Below, piece after piece: positions 8,233 to 16,491 of a stretch of DNA of 64,000 bases. The DNA is from Shewanella corallii. Lineage in GTDB: Bacteria > Pseudomonadota > Gammaproteobacteria > Enterobacterales > Shewanellaceae. Each line of letters opens with the position of its first letter. Positions within the stretch are counted from its first letter, which is position 1. The position numbers and the translations under genes were made by a program. The stretch spans positions 62,001 through 126,000 of the forward strand of contig NZ_JAKIKT010000004.1 in assembly GCF_023349125.1 (NCBI RefSeq). The letters run 5' to 3'. Under the pieces are notes generated by a model. The model had not been told where the DNA came from and did no database searches. It saw nothing but the letters and a program-made list of their open reading frames with translations.

Positions 8233-8922
8233 CTACTGTTTTTTAAAGGCCCGGGTCATCTCCCGCGTTCCCAGCGCACCGGGATAAGGGGTTGCGCTAA
8301 AGCCCACCGCCTTCAGGTCACGCTTGAATTGGCCACTGGCACAATAAGACACCAGCATGCCATCGGTTTGCAGCAACTGATAGCACTTTTGCAAATTGTC
8401 CCGAGCCCACACTTCAGCCTGTTTACTGGGCGCAAAAGCATCGAAATAGATCAAATTAACTGAGTTTTCGGCTGCCTGATAATCCTCTAACTTGCCCGTT
8501 TTCTTGTGCAATACAAACCAGGGCAGCACTTCGACATCTGTATCCCAGGGAGCGTCATGCAAGGCATCAAAAAAGCGTTCGGCTGACCCTTCTGGCAACA
8601 GAGACTTATAGTTCAATGACTCAATCATTTCCCGGCTCAGGGGATAGGGCTCTATGGTGACATAGCGGATACGCACATGCTGCAGCTTGAAGAACTCCCT
8701 GAAGCGCAACATGGTCAGCAAGGCATTGAGTCCGGTACCAAAACCCACTTCCAGTATCGACAGGCTGTTGGTTCGCTCCAACATGGCATCCATCCCGGCG
8801 TGGATAAAGATGTACCTTGCCTCGGCGATTGCACCTTTAGGGTTATGGTAGGTTTCATTGATCTCGGCATTAAACAGGGTGTGGGAGCCATCTGCCGTCA
8901 GCTGCAACTCAACATGCTTCAT
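8233..8922 (-). CDS. mnmD: Stand-alone MnmC-type tRNA methyltransferase (MnmD)
   Basis: 229 residues, a Rossmann methyltransferase of COG4121. SAM motif 'ILEVGFGTGLNALL' near residues 58-71, and 'IYFDAFAPSKQAEVW' near 156-170, both hallmarks of the methyltransferase half of MnmC. The start 'QLTADGSHTLFNAEINETYHN' class sequence is also typical. It methylates the aminomethyl group of nm5(s2)U to mnm5(s2)U at the wobble position of several tRNAs. The FAD-oxidase half of E. coli MnmC is absent here: the gene stops after the methyltransferase domain. A separate oxidase would be needed elsewhere or the cmnm5 route may not be used. Divergent from the CDF transporter. Confidence 0.88.
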   Translation of the reverse strand: MKHVELQLTADGSHTLFNAEINETYHNPKGAIAEARYIFIHAGMDAMLERTNSLSILEVGFGTGLNALLTMLRFREFFKLQHVRIRYVTIEPYPLSREMIESLNYKSLLPEGSAERFFDALHDAPWDTDVEVLPWFVLHKKTGKLEDYQAAENSVNLIYFDAFAPSKQAEVWARDNLQKCYQLLQTDGMLVSYCASGQFKRDLKAVGFSATPYPGALGTREMTRAFKKQ

Positions 8923-8983
8923 GATTTGGATACTCTTGAATCTACTTCGCGGTCGGAATTATACAAAAAAACAGCATTATCGC

Positions 8984-9040
8984 TTGCGATTTTATTTAGA
9001 AATACGAATAATTTGAAAAACAAATAGTTTGAGAATCAAA
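8984..9040 (+). promoter_or_regulatory. Putative promoter and palindromic operators for the CDF/MarR operon
   Basis: TTGCGA (8984-8989), 17 bp, AATAAT (9007-9012) form a likely promoter. Overlapping and just downstream are two inverted repeats: ATTTG-AAAAA-CAAAT (9011-9025) and TTTGA-GAA-TCAAA (9028-9040). They cover the expected start of transcription, a repressor-like position, and are of the size used by MarR proteins; the operon encodes one. Confidence 0.5.
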
Positions 9041-9056
9041 TTAAATTGGAGTCGTT

Positions 9057-10103
9057 ATGAGTCAGTCTCCCCATCCCATAGACAGATGGCAGCATGCCCA
9101 TAATTTTTCTGCCCTCAACCACAGTGGAGAGCGGAACACCAAAATCGTTCTGCTGCTGACCCTTGTCACCATGGTGGCTGAAATTGTTGCCGGTACTGTC
9201 TATGGCTCCATGGCGTTGCTGGCCGATGGCTGGCATATGGGAACCCATGCCGCGGCATTTCTGCTGACCCTGTTTACCTATCACTACGCCCGTAAGCACG
9301 CCGATAACCCCGCGTTCAGTTTCGGCACAGGCAAGGTCAGTGTGCTGGGGGGATTTACCAGCGCCATCGCCCTGGGGCTGGTCGCTTTGCTTATGGCGGT
9401 CGAATCAATTGGCCGCCTGATTAACCCGGCAGATATTGGCTACAACCAGTCGATTCTGGTAGCCATTATCGGTCTTGCGGTCAACCTGGTCAGCGCCATG
9501 CTGCTGAAAGACCATCACCACCATGACCATGGTCATAGTCACGGCCATTCTCACTCCCACAGCCATAAGCATGAATGCAGTCACGGGCACGACCACAGCC
9601 ATAAGCATGAATGCAGTCACGGGCACGACCACAGCCATTCTGAAGAGAAGAGCCATGACCATAATCTCAGAGCAGCCTACATGCATGTACTGGCCGATGC
9701 GCTCACCTCTTTGCTGGCGATTACCGCCCTGCTGCTGGCAAAATTCTTCGGCCTCAACTGGCTCGACCCCATTATGGGAATTGTCGGCGCCCTGATTATC
9801 GGCCGCTGGGCCTGGGGTCTGATAGTGCAAACCAGCCCAGTGCTTCTCGATGCTGATCCGGACTCAAACCACAGAGAGACAGTTCAGCATAGGCTGGAAA
9901 GCCTGGACGACCATAAGGTCACAGACCTTCACCTCTGGCGGGTCAATGCCGATAAGTATGCGGTCATGCTGTCTTTAGTCAGTCACAACCCTAAACGCAG
10001 CGAGGAATACCATGCCTTACTTGCGGATCTCCCCTGGCTGGCCCATATCACAGTTGAGACTCATACCTGCCTGCCAGAACAATGCCCCGGAGGAAAGTTT
10101 TGA
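9057..10103 (+). CDS. CDF-family metal cation exporter with His-rich loop (DmeF/ZitB-like)
   Basis: 348 residues. Six membrane helices; helix II and V carry the metal-site motifs 'ALLADGWHMGTHA' (about 52-64) and 'HVLADALTSLLA' (about 211-222), where H/D pairs bind zinc-type ions. Between helices IV and V lies a cytoplasmic loop of about 45 residues rich in His (about 160-203). The C-terminal cytoplasmic domain contains 'VTDLHLWRVN'. It exports Zn, Co, Cd or Ni by proton antiport. 'TCLPEQCPGG' near the end is the DmeF-type tail. The loop contains a duplicated 12-codon unit. Good SD (TTGGAG). The next gene is a MarR regulator joined by stop/start overlap. Confidence 0.93.
   Translation: MSQSPHPIDRWQHAHNFSALNHSGERNTKIVLLLTLVTMVAEIVAGTVYGSMALLADGWHMGTHAAAFLLTLFTYHYARKHADNPAFSFGTGKVSVLGGFTSAIALGLVALLMAVESIGRLINPADIGYNQSILVAIIGLAVNLVSAMLLKDHHHHDHGHSHGHSHSHSHKHECSHGHDHSHKHECSHGHDHSHSEEKSHDHNLRAAYMHVLADALTSLLAITALLLAKFFGLNWLDPIMGIVGALIIGRWAWGLIVQTSPVLLDADPDSNHRETVQHRLESLDDHKVTDLHLWRVNADKYAVMLSLVSHNPKRSEEYHALLADLPWLAHITVETHTCLPEQCPGGKF
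9561..9632 (+). repeat. Two identical 36-bp units in the His-rich loop
   Basis: A 36-bp unit (12 codons, encoding SHKHECSHGHDH) is repeated exactly at 9561-9596 and 9597-9632. Perfect identity at every third base suggests a recent duplication or slippage in the metal-binding loop of the exporter. Confidence 0.95.
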
Positions 10104-10525
10104 ATTCAGATAAAGTAGAGTCAGGCCTGAACCATGCCATCGTCGAGTTTTATGAAAAGCTCTCCTCCTGGGAACACGCCATAGTCCGGGAGCAGGGGAT
10201 CAGTCTATCCCATGCGCATACTCTTGAAGCTCTGGGATTCCACGGCGCCATGCGCATGAAAGAGCTGGCAGAAAAGATAGGGGTGACCACAGGCACGCTG
10301 ACAGTTCAGATAGAAAAGTTGGTAGCTGCCCAATTGGTTGAGCGCATACCCAATGCACAGGACAGACGTTCTATTCTGGTGGGCTTGACTGCTGAAGGCC
10401 AAAAGCTGTTTCAGGCACACAGTGACCAACATCAAGCGTTGACCTCTGAGCTGACTGCTGACTTCAGCGAAGAAGAAAGAGCCTTGCTGCTGGGCTTTTT
10501 CGAGCGTATGAACCGGACATTCTGA
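10100..10525 (+). CDS. MarR-family transcriptional regulator
   Basis: 141 residues from TTG at 10100. This start overlaps the stop of the CDF gene as TTGA and sits seven bases after GGAGGA, so the two genes are translationally coupled; an in-frame ATG at 10082 has no such site. The winged-helix core is 'MRMKELAEKIGVTTGTLTVQIEKLVAAQLVER' class (about 52-85) with wing 'DRRSILVGLTAEG'. Some MarR proteins (AdcR, ZitR) sense zinc. Coupling to a metal exporter suggests a metal-responsive regulator acting on the palindromes at 9011-9040, but no clear Cys/His cluster marks a metal site. Followed by a terminator. Confidence 0.88.
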   Translation: MNSDKVESGLNHAIVEFYEKLSSWEHAIVREQGISLSHAHTLEALGFHGAMRMKELAEKIGVTTGTLTVQIEKLVAAQLVERIPNAQDRRSILVGLTAEGQKLFQAHSDQHQALTSELTADFSEEERALLLGFFERMNRTF

Positions 10526-10534
10526 CAGTAAAGC

Positions 10535-10569
10535 AAACAAAAAGGACGGCATTGCCGTCCTTTTTGTTT
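10535..10569. terminator. Bidirectional intrinsic terminator
   Basis: AAACAAAAAGGACGGCA-TT-GCCGTCCTTTTTGTTT between the convergent marR and NSS genes; long perfect stem with A- and T-runs. Confidence 0.92.
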
Positions 10570-10583
10570 ATCTGATATTCGGG

Positions 10584-11951
10584 TTATGCAAACTGATACA
10601 AGCCAATGGCGATAATCAGCAGCGGGCATACAAACTGAACATAAGCGATCCAGAGCTTCCACCCGGTTGAATACTCAGTGACACCTTGCTGCGCCAGGAT
10701 ATCCTCAACCAGGGCCTTACGACGCCAGATCCAGCCCAGATAAACCGCAATCCCCAAGGCCACCAGCGGCTGCGCGATCTGCGTCGTCAGCACCACCATG
10801 GGGCTGAACAAGAACTCAAAGGCCACAGCCAACATCAAAGCACCGGCGGTTAACGCCCCCCCTATTTGAACCACAGCCCGGTCACGGCTCCAGTGCCACT
10901 TCTGCACCACATAGTTGACCGGTACTTCGGCAATAGAGATGGCTGAGGTCAGGCCGGCAATAATCATCAGGCCAAAGAAGGCGGCGCCAAACAGAGCGCC
11001 TACCACAGGCCCAAGTGAAGCAAACAGCGAAGGCAGTACATCAAACACTAAAGTGTCTGAATTCTTCAGGGCACCACTGGCATCAAATACCTCGACGCCC
11101 TGATGCTGGGCCACTGAAATGGCCGGGACTATCATGGCCGCCGCCAGCACAGCAATTACCGTCGCCATGCCCGTCACCATCACAGTTAACTTACCAATAT
11201 GCTGCTCTTTGCCCAGATAACTGGCGTAGACCATCATGGCTCCGGTTCCCACGCTCAGAGAGAAGAAAGTCTGGCCCAATGCACTGATCAACACCTGACC
11301 ATTGATCTGACTGAAGTCAGGAACAAACAACCAACGCAGCCCCTCAGATGCCGCAGGCAGAGTCATGACATAAGCCACTCCACCCAATAACATGACCACC
11401 AATAATGGCATCAAACGCTTGGACCACTTCTCAATGCCCTGTTGAACTCCCTGACGGATAACCGCAAAGGTCAGCACACAAAAGAGTGCAGTAAACACCA
11501 GGTTACGGGACAGAGAAAAGTCGGTCAGCCAGCTGACCAGGCCATTGTCAGCAGCAATGCCGGGCAGTAACTGGATGGCAGACGCCAGTGAGAAGCTGAC
11601 AAACCAGCCTGACAACAGAGTGTAAAAGGTCAGGATCAATCCTGCAGTAGCAATCGACACAGCACCAATCAACCAACCCAATTTGCGGGAACCCGCACTA
11701 CTGCCCAGGCCAGCCATGGTATCAGCCGGATTACTCTGACCATGACGGCCAATCATCAACTCGGCCATCAGCATAGGCATACCCAACAGACACATCAGCA
11801 GCAGGTAAACCAGCAGGAAAGCACCACCACCATTATTGGCAATTTGAGTTGGGAACCCCCAGATACTGCCCACACCCACCGCACTGCCTGCGGCGGCAAA
11901 CACAAATCCGATACGTGAGCTGAAATGCCCTGCTGAACTGGCCTGCGCCAT
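10584..11951 (-). CDS. Neurotransmitter:sodium symporter (NSS/SNF) family transporter
   Basis: 455 residues from ATG 11951, which follows AGGAGG-type SD (GGAGGTTTCT). A further upstream start would lack this site. Eleven to twelve helices. Helix I has the substrate and sodium signature 'AAAGSAVGVGSIWGFP' (about 17-32), with 'NNGGGAFLLVYLL' after it, as in LeuT and bacterial tryptophan or tyrosine transporters. Helix VI region 'QTFFSLSVGTGAMMVYASYL' is also typical. It takes up an amino acid or similar small amine with sodium. An Lrp/AsnC regulator is encoded upstream on the same strand and the region between has several GCAATAA-type repeats, so amino-acid-dependent control is likely. Confidence 0.93.
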   Translation of the reverse strand: MAQASSAGHFSSRIGFVFAAAGSAVGVGSIWGFPTQIANNGGGAFLLVYLLLMCLLGMPMLMAELMIGRHGQSNPADTMAGLGSSAGSRKLGWLIGAVSIATAGLILTFYTLLSGWFVSFSLASAIQLLPGIAADNGLVSWLTDFSLSRNLVFTALFCVLTFAVIRQGVQQGIEKWSKRLMPLLVVMLLGGVAYVMTLPAASEGLRWLFVPDFSQINGQVLISALGQTFFSLSVGTGAMMVYASYLGKEQHIGKLTVMVTGMATVIAVLAAAMIVPAISVAQHQGVEVFDASGALKNSDTLVFDVLPSLFASLGPVVGALFGAAFFGLMIIAGLTSAISIAEVPVNYVVQKWHWSRDRAVVQIGGALTAGALMLAVAFEFLFSPMVVLTTQIAQPLVALGIAVYLGWIWRRKALVEDILAQQGVTEYSTGWKLWIAYVQFVCPLLIIAIGLYQFA

Positions 11952-12013
11952 AGAAACCTCCGAATACTTAACGGCGGCAAGCATAGCGACAGGAATATCG
12001 ATGACAACGAATT

Positions 12014-12150
12014 TTTATTGCTCACAACCACTCTCATTGAGCAATAAAGAGCTAAATAAATTAGATTTTGGATTTGATAGATTGGATTTAAGATTAACTG
12101 CAAAATATTATTGCGCCGACCTTAATCAGCAGCGTCCCGGATGCAATAAT
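12014..12150. promoter_or_regulatory. Array of inverted GCAATAA repeats before the NSS gene
   Basis: Perfect 11-bp inverted repeat TTTATTGCTCA (12014-12024) / TGAGCAATAAA (12038-12048) with a 13-bp spacer. Two more half-sites follow in inverted orientation: ATTATTGC (12107-12114) and GCAATAAT (12143-12150). The region is AT-rich. It lies between the Lrp-family gene and the start of the symporter, so an Lrp/AsnC octamer wrapping several sites is a reasonable reading. Confidence 0.6.
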
Positions 12151-12230
12151 TTCAACAGCTGGTCAAGATCAGAAAGTGTGAAGCCGATCTGTCTCTGCCG
12201 TTATTATCGACAACTGCAACCGGGGAGGCC

Positions 12231-12710
12231 TTATTGACCCGGAATGGGCAGCGGCGAGTGGCTTTTTACCTGTTTAAGCACAAAACTGGAGTGCACACCG
12301 GCAATATGGGCATTACTGGTGAGCTTATCCAGCAAAAAAGTTCGATAAGCATCCATATCCTTCACCATAACTTTCAGCAGGTAATCAGACTCGGAACCGG
12401 TTAACAGGCTGCACTCCAACACTTCGGGATACTCCAGCACCTGGTGTTCAAATCCCGCCAGGATCTCCTGGGTATGACGCTCCATCCGCACCTGAATATG
12501 CACGGTCAGATTCAAATCAAAGTGCGCCGGAGCCAGAATAGCCGCATAACTTTGAATATATCCTCCCTCTTCCAGCGCTTTAACCCGGCGGGAACAGGGG
12601 GAAGGTGAAAGGCCGACGGCAGCTGCCAGATCCTGATTGGCTATACGCCCCTGAGTTTGCAGTAAACGCAGTATGGCGATATCCGTCTTATCCAGTGAAC
12701 TCATAGTCAT
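12231..12710 (-). CDS. Lrp/AsnC-family transcriptional regulator
   Basis: 159 residues. N-terminal helix-turn-helix 'LDKTDIAILRLLQTQGR' and 'DLAAAVGLSPSPCSRRVKALEE' (about 6-50), then RAM (ligand-binding) domain about 65-145 with 'VLECSLLTGSESDYLLKVMV'. Such proteins form octamers and respond to amino acids. Located immediately upstream of the NSS symporter on the same strand, about 280 bp apart, the likely target. Stand-alone regulators of this type usually also control themselves. Start could be the ATG at 12710 or the second ATG at 12704; neither has a strong SD. Confidence 0.9.
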   Translation of the reverse strand: MTMSSLDKTDIAILRLLQTQGRIANQDLAAAVGLSPSPCSRRVKALEEGGYIQSYAAILAPAHFDLNLTVHIQVRMERHTQEILAGFEHQVLEYPEVLECSLLTGSESDYLLKVMVKDMDAYRTFLLDKLTSNAHIAGVHSSFVLKQVKSHSPLPIPGQ

Positions 12711-12739
12711 GGCAGTTAATCTCTTGGGTCAGGACACAG

Positions 12740-12764
12740 AAAAGCCGCCCGCAGGCGGCTTTCA
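12740..12764 (-). terminator. Intrinsic terminator after yeeN
   Basis: On the minus strand AAAGCCGCC-TGC-GGGCGGCTTTTC, starting about 20 bp after the yeeN stop codon. Confidence 0.85.
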
Positions 12765-12784
12765 ACAGGTTTTAAAGCAACGAC

Positions 12785-13507
12785 TTACTCGTTGATCTCA
12801 GCGTTATGGTAAACCTTCTGCACGTCGTCGCAGTCTTCCAAAGCCGCAATAAACTTATCAAAGGTCGCCACATCTTCACCTGTCACCTCAGTCATGGTCT
12901 GAGGTACGAAGCTGATCTCTTCCACTTCAAAGTGGATGTCAGGCATTTCTTCAGTCAGCGCAGTGCGCACATTGTTGAACTCGGTAATAGGCGCGAATAC
13001 TGAGATCATGCCATCTTCAGCTTCAACATCGGTCACATCTACATCTGCCATCATCAGCAGCTCCAGAATGGCCTCATCATCTTCGCCTTTGAACACGAAT
13101 ACAGACTGATGATCAAACATGTGGGCAACAGTGCCCGGGCCGCCCAGCTTGGCATCGTTCTTCACGAAGGCCTGACGCACTTCGGTAAAGGTACGCTTTA
13201 CGTTGTCGGTCAGACAGTCAACGATAACCATGCAGTTACCTGGACCAAATCCTTCATAACGGGCTACTTCGTAATCTTCACCGCCGCCGCCCTTGGCCTT
13301 TTCAATGGCACGCTCAATAACGTGAGCCGGTACCTGGTCCTTCTTTGCACGGTCGATCATGCGACGCAGTGCCAGGTTACCATCAGGCTCTACACCACCG
13401 TTCTTGGCGCAAACATAGATCTCTTTGCCATAGCGTGAGTACAGGCGGGTCTTCTGACCGGCTGTCTTGGCCATGGATTCTTTGCGGTTTTGATACGCTC
13501 TTCCCAT
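12785..13507 (-). CDS. yeeN: YebC/PmpR-family protein, YeeN type
   Basis: 240 residues, near the length of E. coli YeeN (238). Begins [20 protein letters not shown], which is the YeeN rather than YebC form (YebC starts MAGHSKW). Contains '[11 protein letters not shown]', '[19 protein letters not shown]' class motif near 93-110 and the acidic C-terminus. The YebC family includes transcription regulators and translation factors that relieve ribosome stalling at proline runs; the job of YeeN itself is not settled. Single-gene unit with its own terminator. Confidence 0.92.
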   Translation of the reverse strand: MGRAYQNRKESMAKTAGQKTRLYSRYGKEIYVCAKNGGVEPDGNLALRRMIDRAKKDQVPAHVIERAIEKAKGGGGEDYEVARYEGFGPGNCMVIVDCLTDNVKRTFTEVRQAFVKNDAKLGGPGTVAHMFDHQSVFVFKGEDDEAILELLMMADVDVTDVEAEDGMISVFAPITEFNNVRTALTEEMPDIHFEVEEISFVPQTMTEVTGEDVATFDKFIAALEDCDDVQKVYHNAEINE

Positions 13508-13593
13508 CTTAGTCTCGGATTGGTTCTCAAAGGTCTAAACGAAGCGTTGATTTTAACAGCTTTCCCCCTGAAAAAGCGAGTTTGCATACAGAT

Positions 13594-13622
13594 GACAAAG
13601 GCCTCCGAAGAGGCCTTTAGGG
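13594..13622. terminator. Hairpin terminator with UUCG-type loop
   Basis: AAAGGCCTC-CGAA-GAGGCCTTT. Read on the minus strand the loop is TTCG, very stable. It follows the M19-like gene (minus strand) by about 30 bp. The T-run is short. Confidence 0.7.
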
Positions 13623-13649
13623 GGCTTTCACCAGTAATCAGGCCATTGA

Positions 13650-15830
13650 TTAAAGAGGATTAATATAGGCCATATCTCTGGGGCCGCGGGCACGCTCCCA
13701 CATTTGCAGGTAGGCTTCAGCCGAGTTCATTACCGCTTCATAGGTTTGCGGGCTGGCCTGTCTGCGCAGATCTTCCAGATGATCCGCCAGCATACCGTAG
13801 TGCGCCATGCCATCCTGATTGAAGTCGAAAGTACGATTTCCCGACTGCTGACGGTCAAACACCAGACCAAACTCACTGATAAATGGATAGGTCAAAGGGT
13901 CGATATCGGCATCGTCTCTGGGGCCCGCCTGGCCACCCAGACCACTCATGTCGGTTCCCAGTCCTACACCCGCCAGATAAGGCGTCTCGGCAATCGCTTC
14001 CAGAAACCGGTTGATACTGCCCTCAATTCGATTGGCATTGGCGTTATAGGGCCCCATAAAGCCTCCAGCCTGAGCGAGGCGCACTGTGTTGTTGTGCAAA
14101 CCACCGTCTTTGGCTGAATTCATCCAGCTATGGGAAGTAATCACGCCGGAGTATTGCCTGGCCTCCACAATGTCCATCACCTGGGTGGCGGTATCTGCCG
14201 ACATATGGTCAAGTTCTATCAGCATGCCCATGTCTATCATACGATTCACCAGATAGACCCCTTTGTCCGTCAGACTGTGCACATTACAGTGCTGAATGGT
14301 TTCGTCATATTCAGGGTTGTAACCAATACCATCGAGTATCTCTCTGAGCACAGGCACATTGCCAATCAAGGGGAAACCGGACTCAAAGTAGTTGCCACGG
14401 GTATGAGCATCACACTCCTTGGTTTCAAAGAAATGGCCAGTGCTCAGCACCTGCCCCAGATTGATAAAGCCACTCTCAACCCGGGAGCCCGCCAGTTGGT
14501 TATCAAACTTGTGAGTAGGATAAAGGACTCTGACACCTGCGTCGTAAACCTCCATCAGCTGGCGTTCAATATCCGCCATGGAGCAGGAGTCTTTAATACC
14601 GCAGTTGAATACCTCTGAAGCTTCAATCCCCATCACTACCGCCAGCTTACCGTCGGCGATAACGGCTCTGGCCTCATCCGGGCTGCTCACCAACCGGAAA
14701 AAGCCTTTGCCCGGGCCACCAGCCTGAATATCAATATACTCCTGCATCTCCCTGAGCCTTTGGATCTGTAATCGGATACTGCTCATGGTGTTACAGTCAT
14801 TAGGGTTAATCCAGGCTGCCGGATTAATGGTTTTCTGTGCGGTACACAGCACCTCATTCTCCACCAGGTGAGTTACCATTAACCTCAGACCGCCCAGCCA
14901 GGCGCGCTCCATCCACTTATGGTAATAGCCTGAATGAGTCAGCTGCTTATGGTTAGGCCAGAAAGGAAAATCCGGCCAGCCCCGGGTATCGTAGCGATAA
15001 TTGGCATCCCCATAAGCGTAAAGATTACCGATTAAATCCAGGGAGCCATCAGGGCCGTGGATATCCTTACTGTCGTTCAGGGCATGACTCACTCCCCAGC
15101 GGTGGAATGGCTTACCATGCATCACCTTGCCCCCCATAAACTCATAGGAAGTAATATGAGTATGGGGATCGGCAAGTCCTCGTACCGGCAAATTGCTGTC
15201 ACCTTTCAGAGCATCTGTGTCACCGGCGACATTCACCTCAATTTCCGGGAATGGCGTGCAGTTATCCGCCGGAACCAGTCTGAAACCACTCTCACTGCTC
15301 CAGTTCCCCAGATTCAGTAGATCATAAAAGTAGACCCCGCCATAGCGATAGTGTCCCCAAAAGCCATAGTTATGCCTCAGGGTGTAGTTAAGCGAAGTGA
15401 CTTTAAAACTGAACCTCGGGTCAGCATCATTGCCACCGGCGCTGACCTGCCATTCGGCGAACTCTCCGGGATAACGCCCGGCACTGACCTCAGCCGGAAG
15501 ATGGCTGGCAAGATAGCGGCCATCCTCATCCGTGATCATAAAGTGGGAGCGACTGCTGGGTTTGAAGAAGAAACGATTGGCCTCTGCCTGAGACACATTT
15601 TCGAAGCGATAGCTGAGGCCATTGTCAACCGGCCCCCCCTGGTAGAAACGCTTCATAAATTGACCATTGGTCGGAGACTGAATGAGATAGCACCCCTGGG
15701 CCAGGCTATCGACAGCATCTTGAGACGCGTGAGCCTGCTCGGCAGGCGCCAGGGAGATAAACACACTGAGTGGAATCGAGAACAAGGCTTGTGTAACAAC
15801 AGCCGCTCTCCATGAACTGACTCTTTTCAT
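13650..15830 (-). CDS. Secreted metal-dependent hydrolase related to membrane dipeptidase (peptidase M19)
   Basis: 726 residues. Signal peptide of about 35 residues ending near 'EQAHA'. Residues about 45-190 look like a beta-rich ligand-binding module of unknown type. The rest is an amidohydrolase-like barrel starting 'RGLADPHTHI' (about 218-227), the first metal-binding motif. Further family-like parts are 'AVVMGIEASEVF' (about 395), 'VRVLYPTHKFDNQ' (about 433), 'LIELDHMS' (about 543) and 'GVITSHSW' (about 563), which match the HxD...E...H...H order of M19 dipeptidases. Several large insertions, some with Cys pairs, make it much longer than ordinary M19 enzymes (about 400). Substrate unknown; the enzyme should act outside the cytoplasm. 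Confidence 0.75.
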   Translation of the reverse strand: MKRVSSWRAAVVTQALFSIPLSVFISLAPAEQAHASQDAVDSLAQGCYLIQSPTNGQFMKRFYQGGPVDNGLSYRFENVSQAEANRFFFKPSSRSHFMITDEDGRYLASHLPAEVSAGRYPGEFAEWQVSAGGNDADPRFSFKVTSLNYTLRHNYGFWGHYRYGGVYFYDLLNLGNWSSESGFRLVPADNCTPFPEIEVNVAGDTDALKGDSNLPVRGLADPHTHITSYEFMGGKVMHGKPFHRWGVSHALNDSKDIHGPDGSLDLIGNLYAYGDANYRYDTRGWPDFPFWPNHKQLTHSGYYHKWMERAWLGGLRLMVTHLVENEVLCTAQKTINPAAWINPNDCNTMSSIRLQIQRLREMQEYIDIQAGGPGKGFFRLVSSPDEARAVIADGKLAVVMGIEASEVFNCGIKDSCSMADIERQLMEVYDAGVRVLYPTHKFDNQLAGSRVESGFINLGQVLSTGHFFETKECDAHTRGNYFESGFPLIGNVPVLREILDGIGYNPEYDETIQHCNVHSLTDKGVYLVNRMIDMGMLIELDHMSADTATQVMDIVEARQYSGVITSHSWMNSAKDGGLHNNTVRLAQAGGFMGPYNANANRIEGSINRFLEAIAETPYLAGVGLGTDMSGLGGQAGPRDDADIDPLTYPFISEFGLVFDRQQSGNRTFDFNQDGMAHYGMLADHLEDLRRQASPQTYEAVMNSAEAYLQMWERARGPRDMAYINPL

Positions 15831-16112
15831 ATTGGTATCCGTGAGGTTGGAAACGGGTTCAGCAACTTCTCAACTTCTGCCGACTCCAGATATAAAAGAG
15901 TTCAAACGCTTAAATCAAGTTAGTGTTCACTTACATTTAAAGATTCAGACTTTGGTCTTAACTCTTCCACCTCCCAACAATCGTCGATACAGGCAAACAT
16001 CAAAGAGAATCATGCACTGGATATGCAGGCAGCATTAAATCCGGAACAGAAACATATTCATTGACGGTAGTAGGAGTAGTCTGAGTTCAGATACTTTTTC
16101 GGAGTCACTGTT
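15831..16112. other. Non-coding stretch between divergent genes
   Basis: About 280 bp between the M19-like gene and the His-rich gene. It must hold two divergent promoters. I see no clear operator or small gene in it. Confidence 0.5.
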
Positions 16113-16427
16113 ATGACTGATAAACACATAGGTTCTCACAAACAAAATAACCACGGCGTTCAACATACTGCCGAGTTTGAACATGAGAAAATGGCCCGCC
16201 GCTACGACGATGGTCACGAGCACAAACACAACAAAGACCACCACCAAATGCGGGACCACCAACAGAGTCATCCCCATACCCAGCACGGTGGCGACCCGGT
16301 CAGTCACAAGCACCCACAGCAGACCCATCACGACCGACATGAACATGATGAACACAAACATCATCAAGTGAAGATGCACGACCATAAAGAACACAGCCGC
16401 GAGCACCATAAAACCGGCCACCAATAA
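16113..16427 (+). CDS. Very histidine-rich small protein
   Basis: 104 residues, 29 of them His (28 percent), the rest mostly charged or polar; no Cys, no membrane span, no signal peptide. ATG preceded by GGAG eight bases upstream, and a strong terminator follows within 20 bp, which supports a real gene. Such composition suggests storage or buffering of Ni, Zn, Cu or Co in the cytoplasm, as for Hpn-like or SlyD/HypB tails, but no family is recognised and there is no metal transporter next to it. The opposite strand is open too, only because His codons read as Met/Val in antisense. Confidence 0.65.
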   Translation: MTDKHIGSHKQNNHGVQHTAEFEHEKMARRYDDGHEHKHNKDHHQMRDHQQSHPHTQHGGDPVSHKHPQQTHHDRHEHDEHKHHQVKMHDHKEHSREHHKTGHQ

Positions 16428-16444
16428 TAACTGCGGTGATAACA

Positions 16445-16471
16445 CAAAACCCGGCCTGAGCCGGGTTTTGT
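16445..16471. terminator. Bidirectional intrinsic terminator
   Basis: AAAACCCGGC-CTGA-GCCGGGTTTTG between the convergent His-rich and outer-membrane protein genes. Confidence 0.9.
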
Positions 16472-16491
16472 CGCTTTAGGTTTCGCCTTAG

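Noticed and set aside
16035..16445. Hydrophobic open frame on the minus strand across the His-rich gene
   Set aside because: It is the antisense of CAT/CAC-rich codons, which read as Met and Val; no ribosome site, and the plus-strand gene has both SD and terminator.
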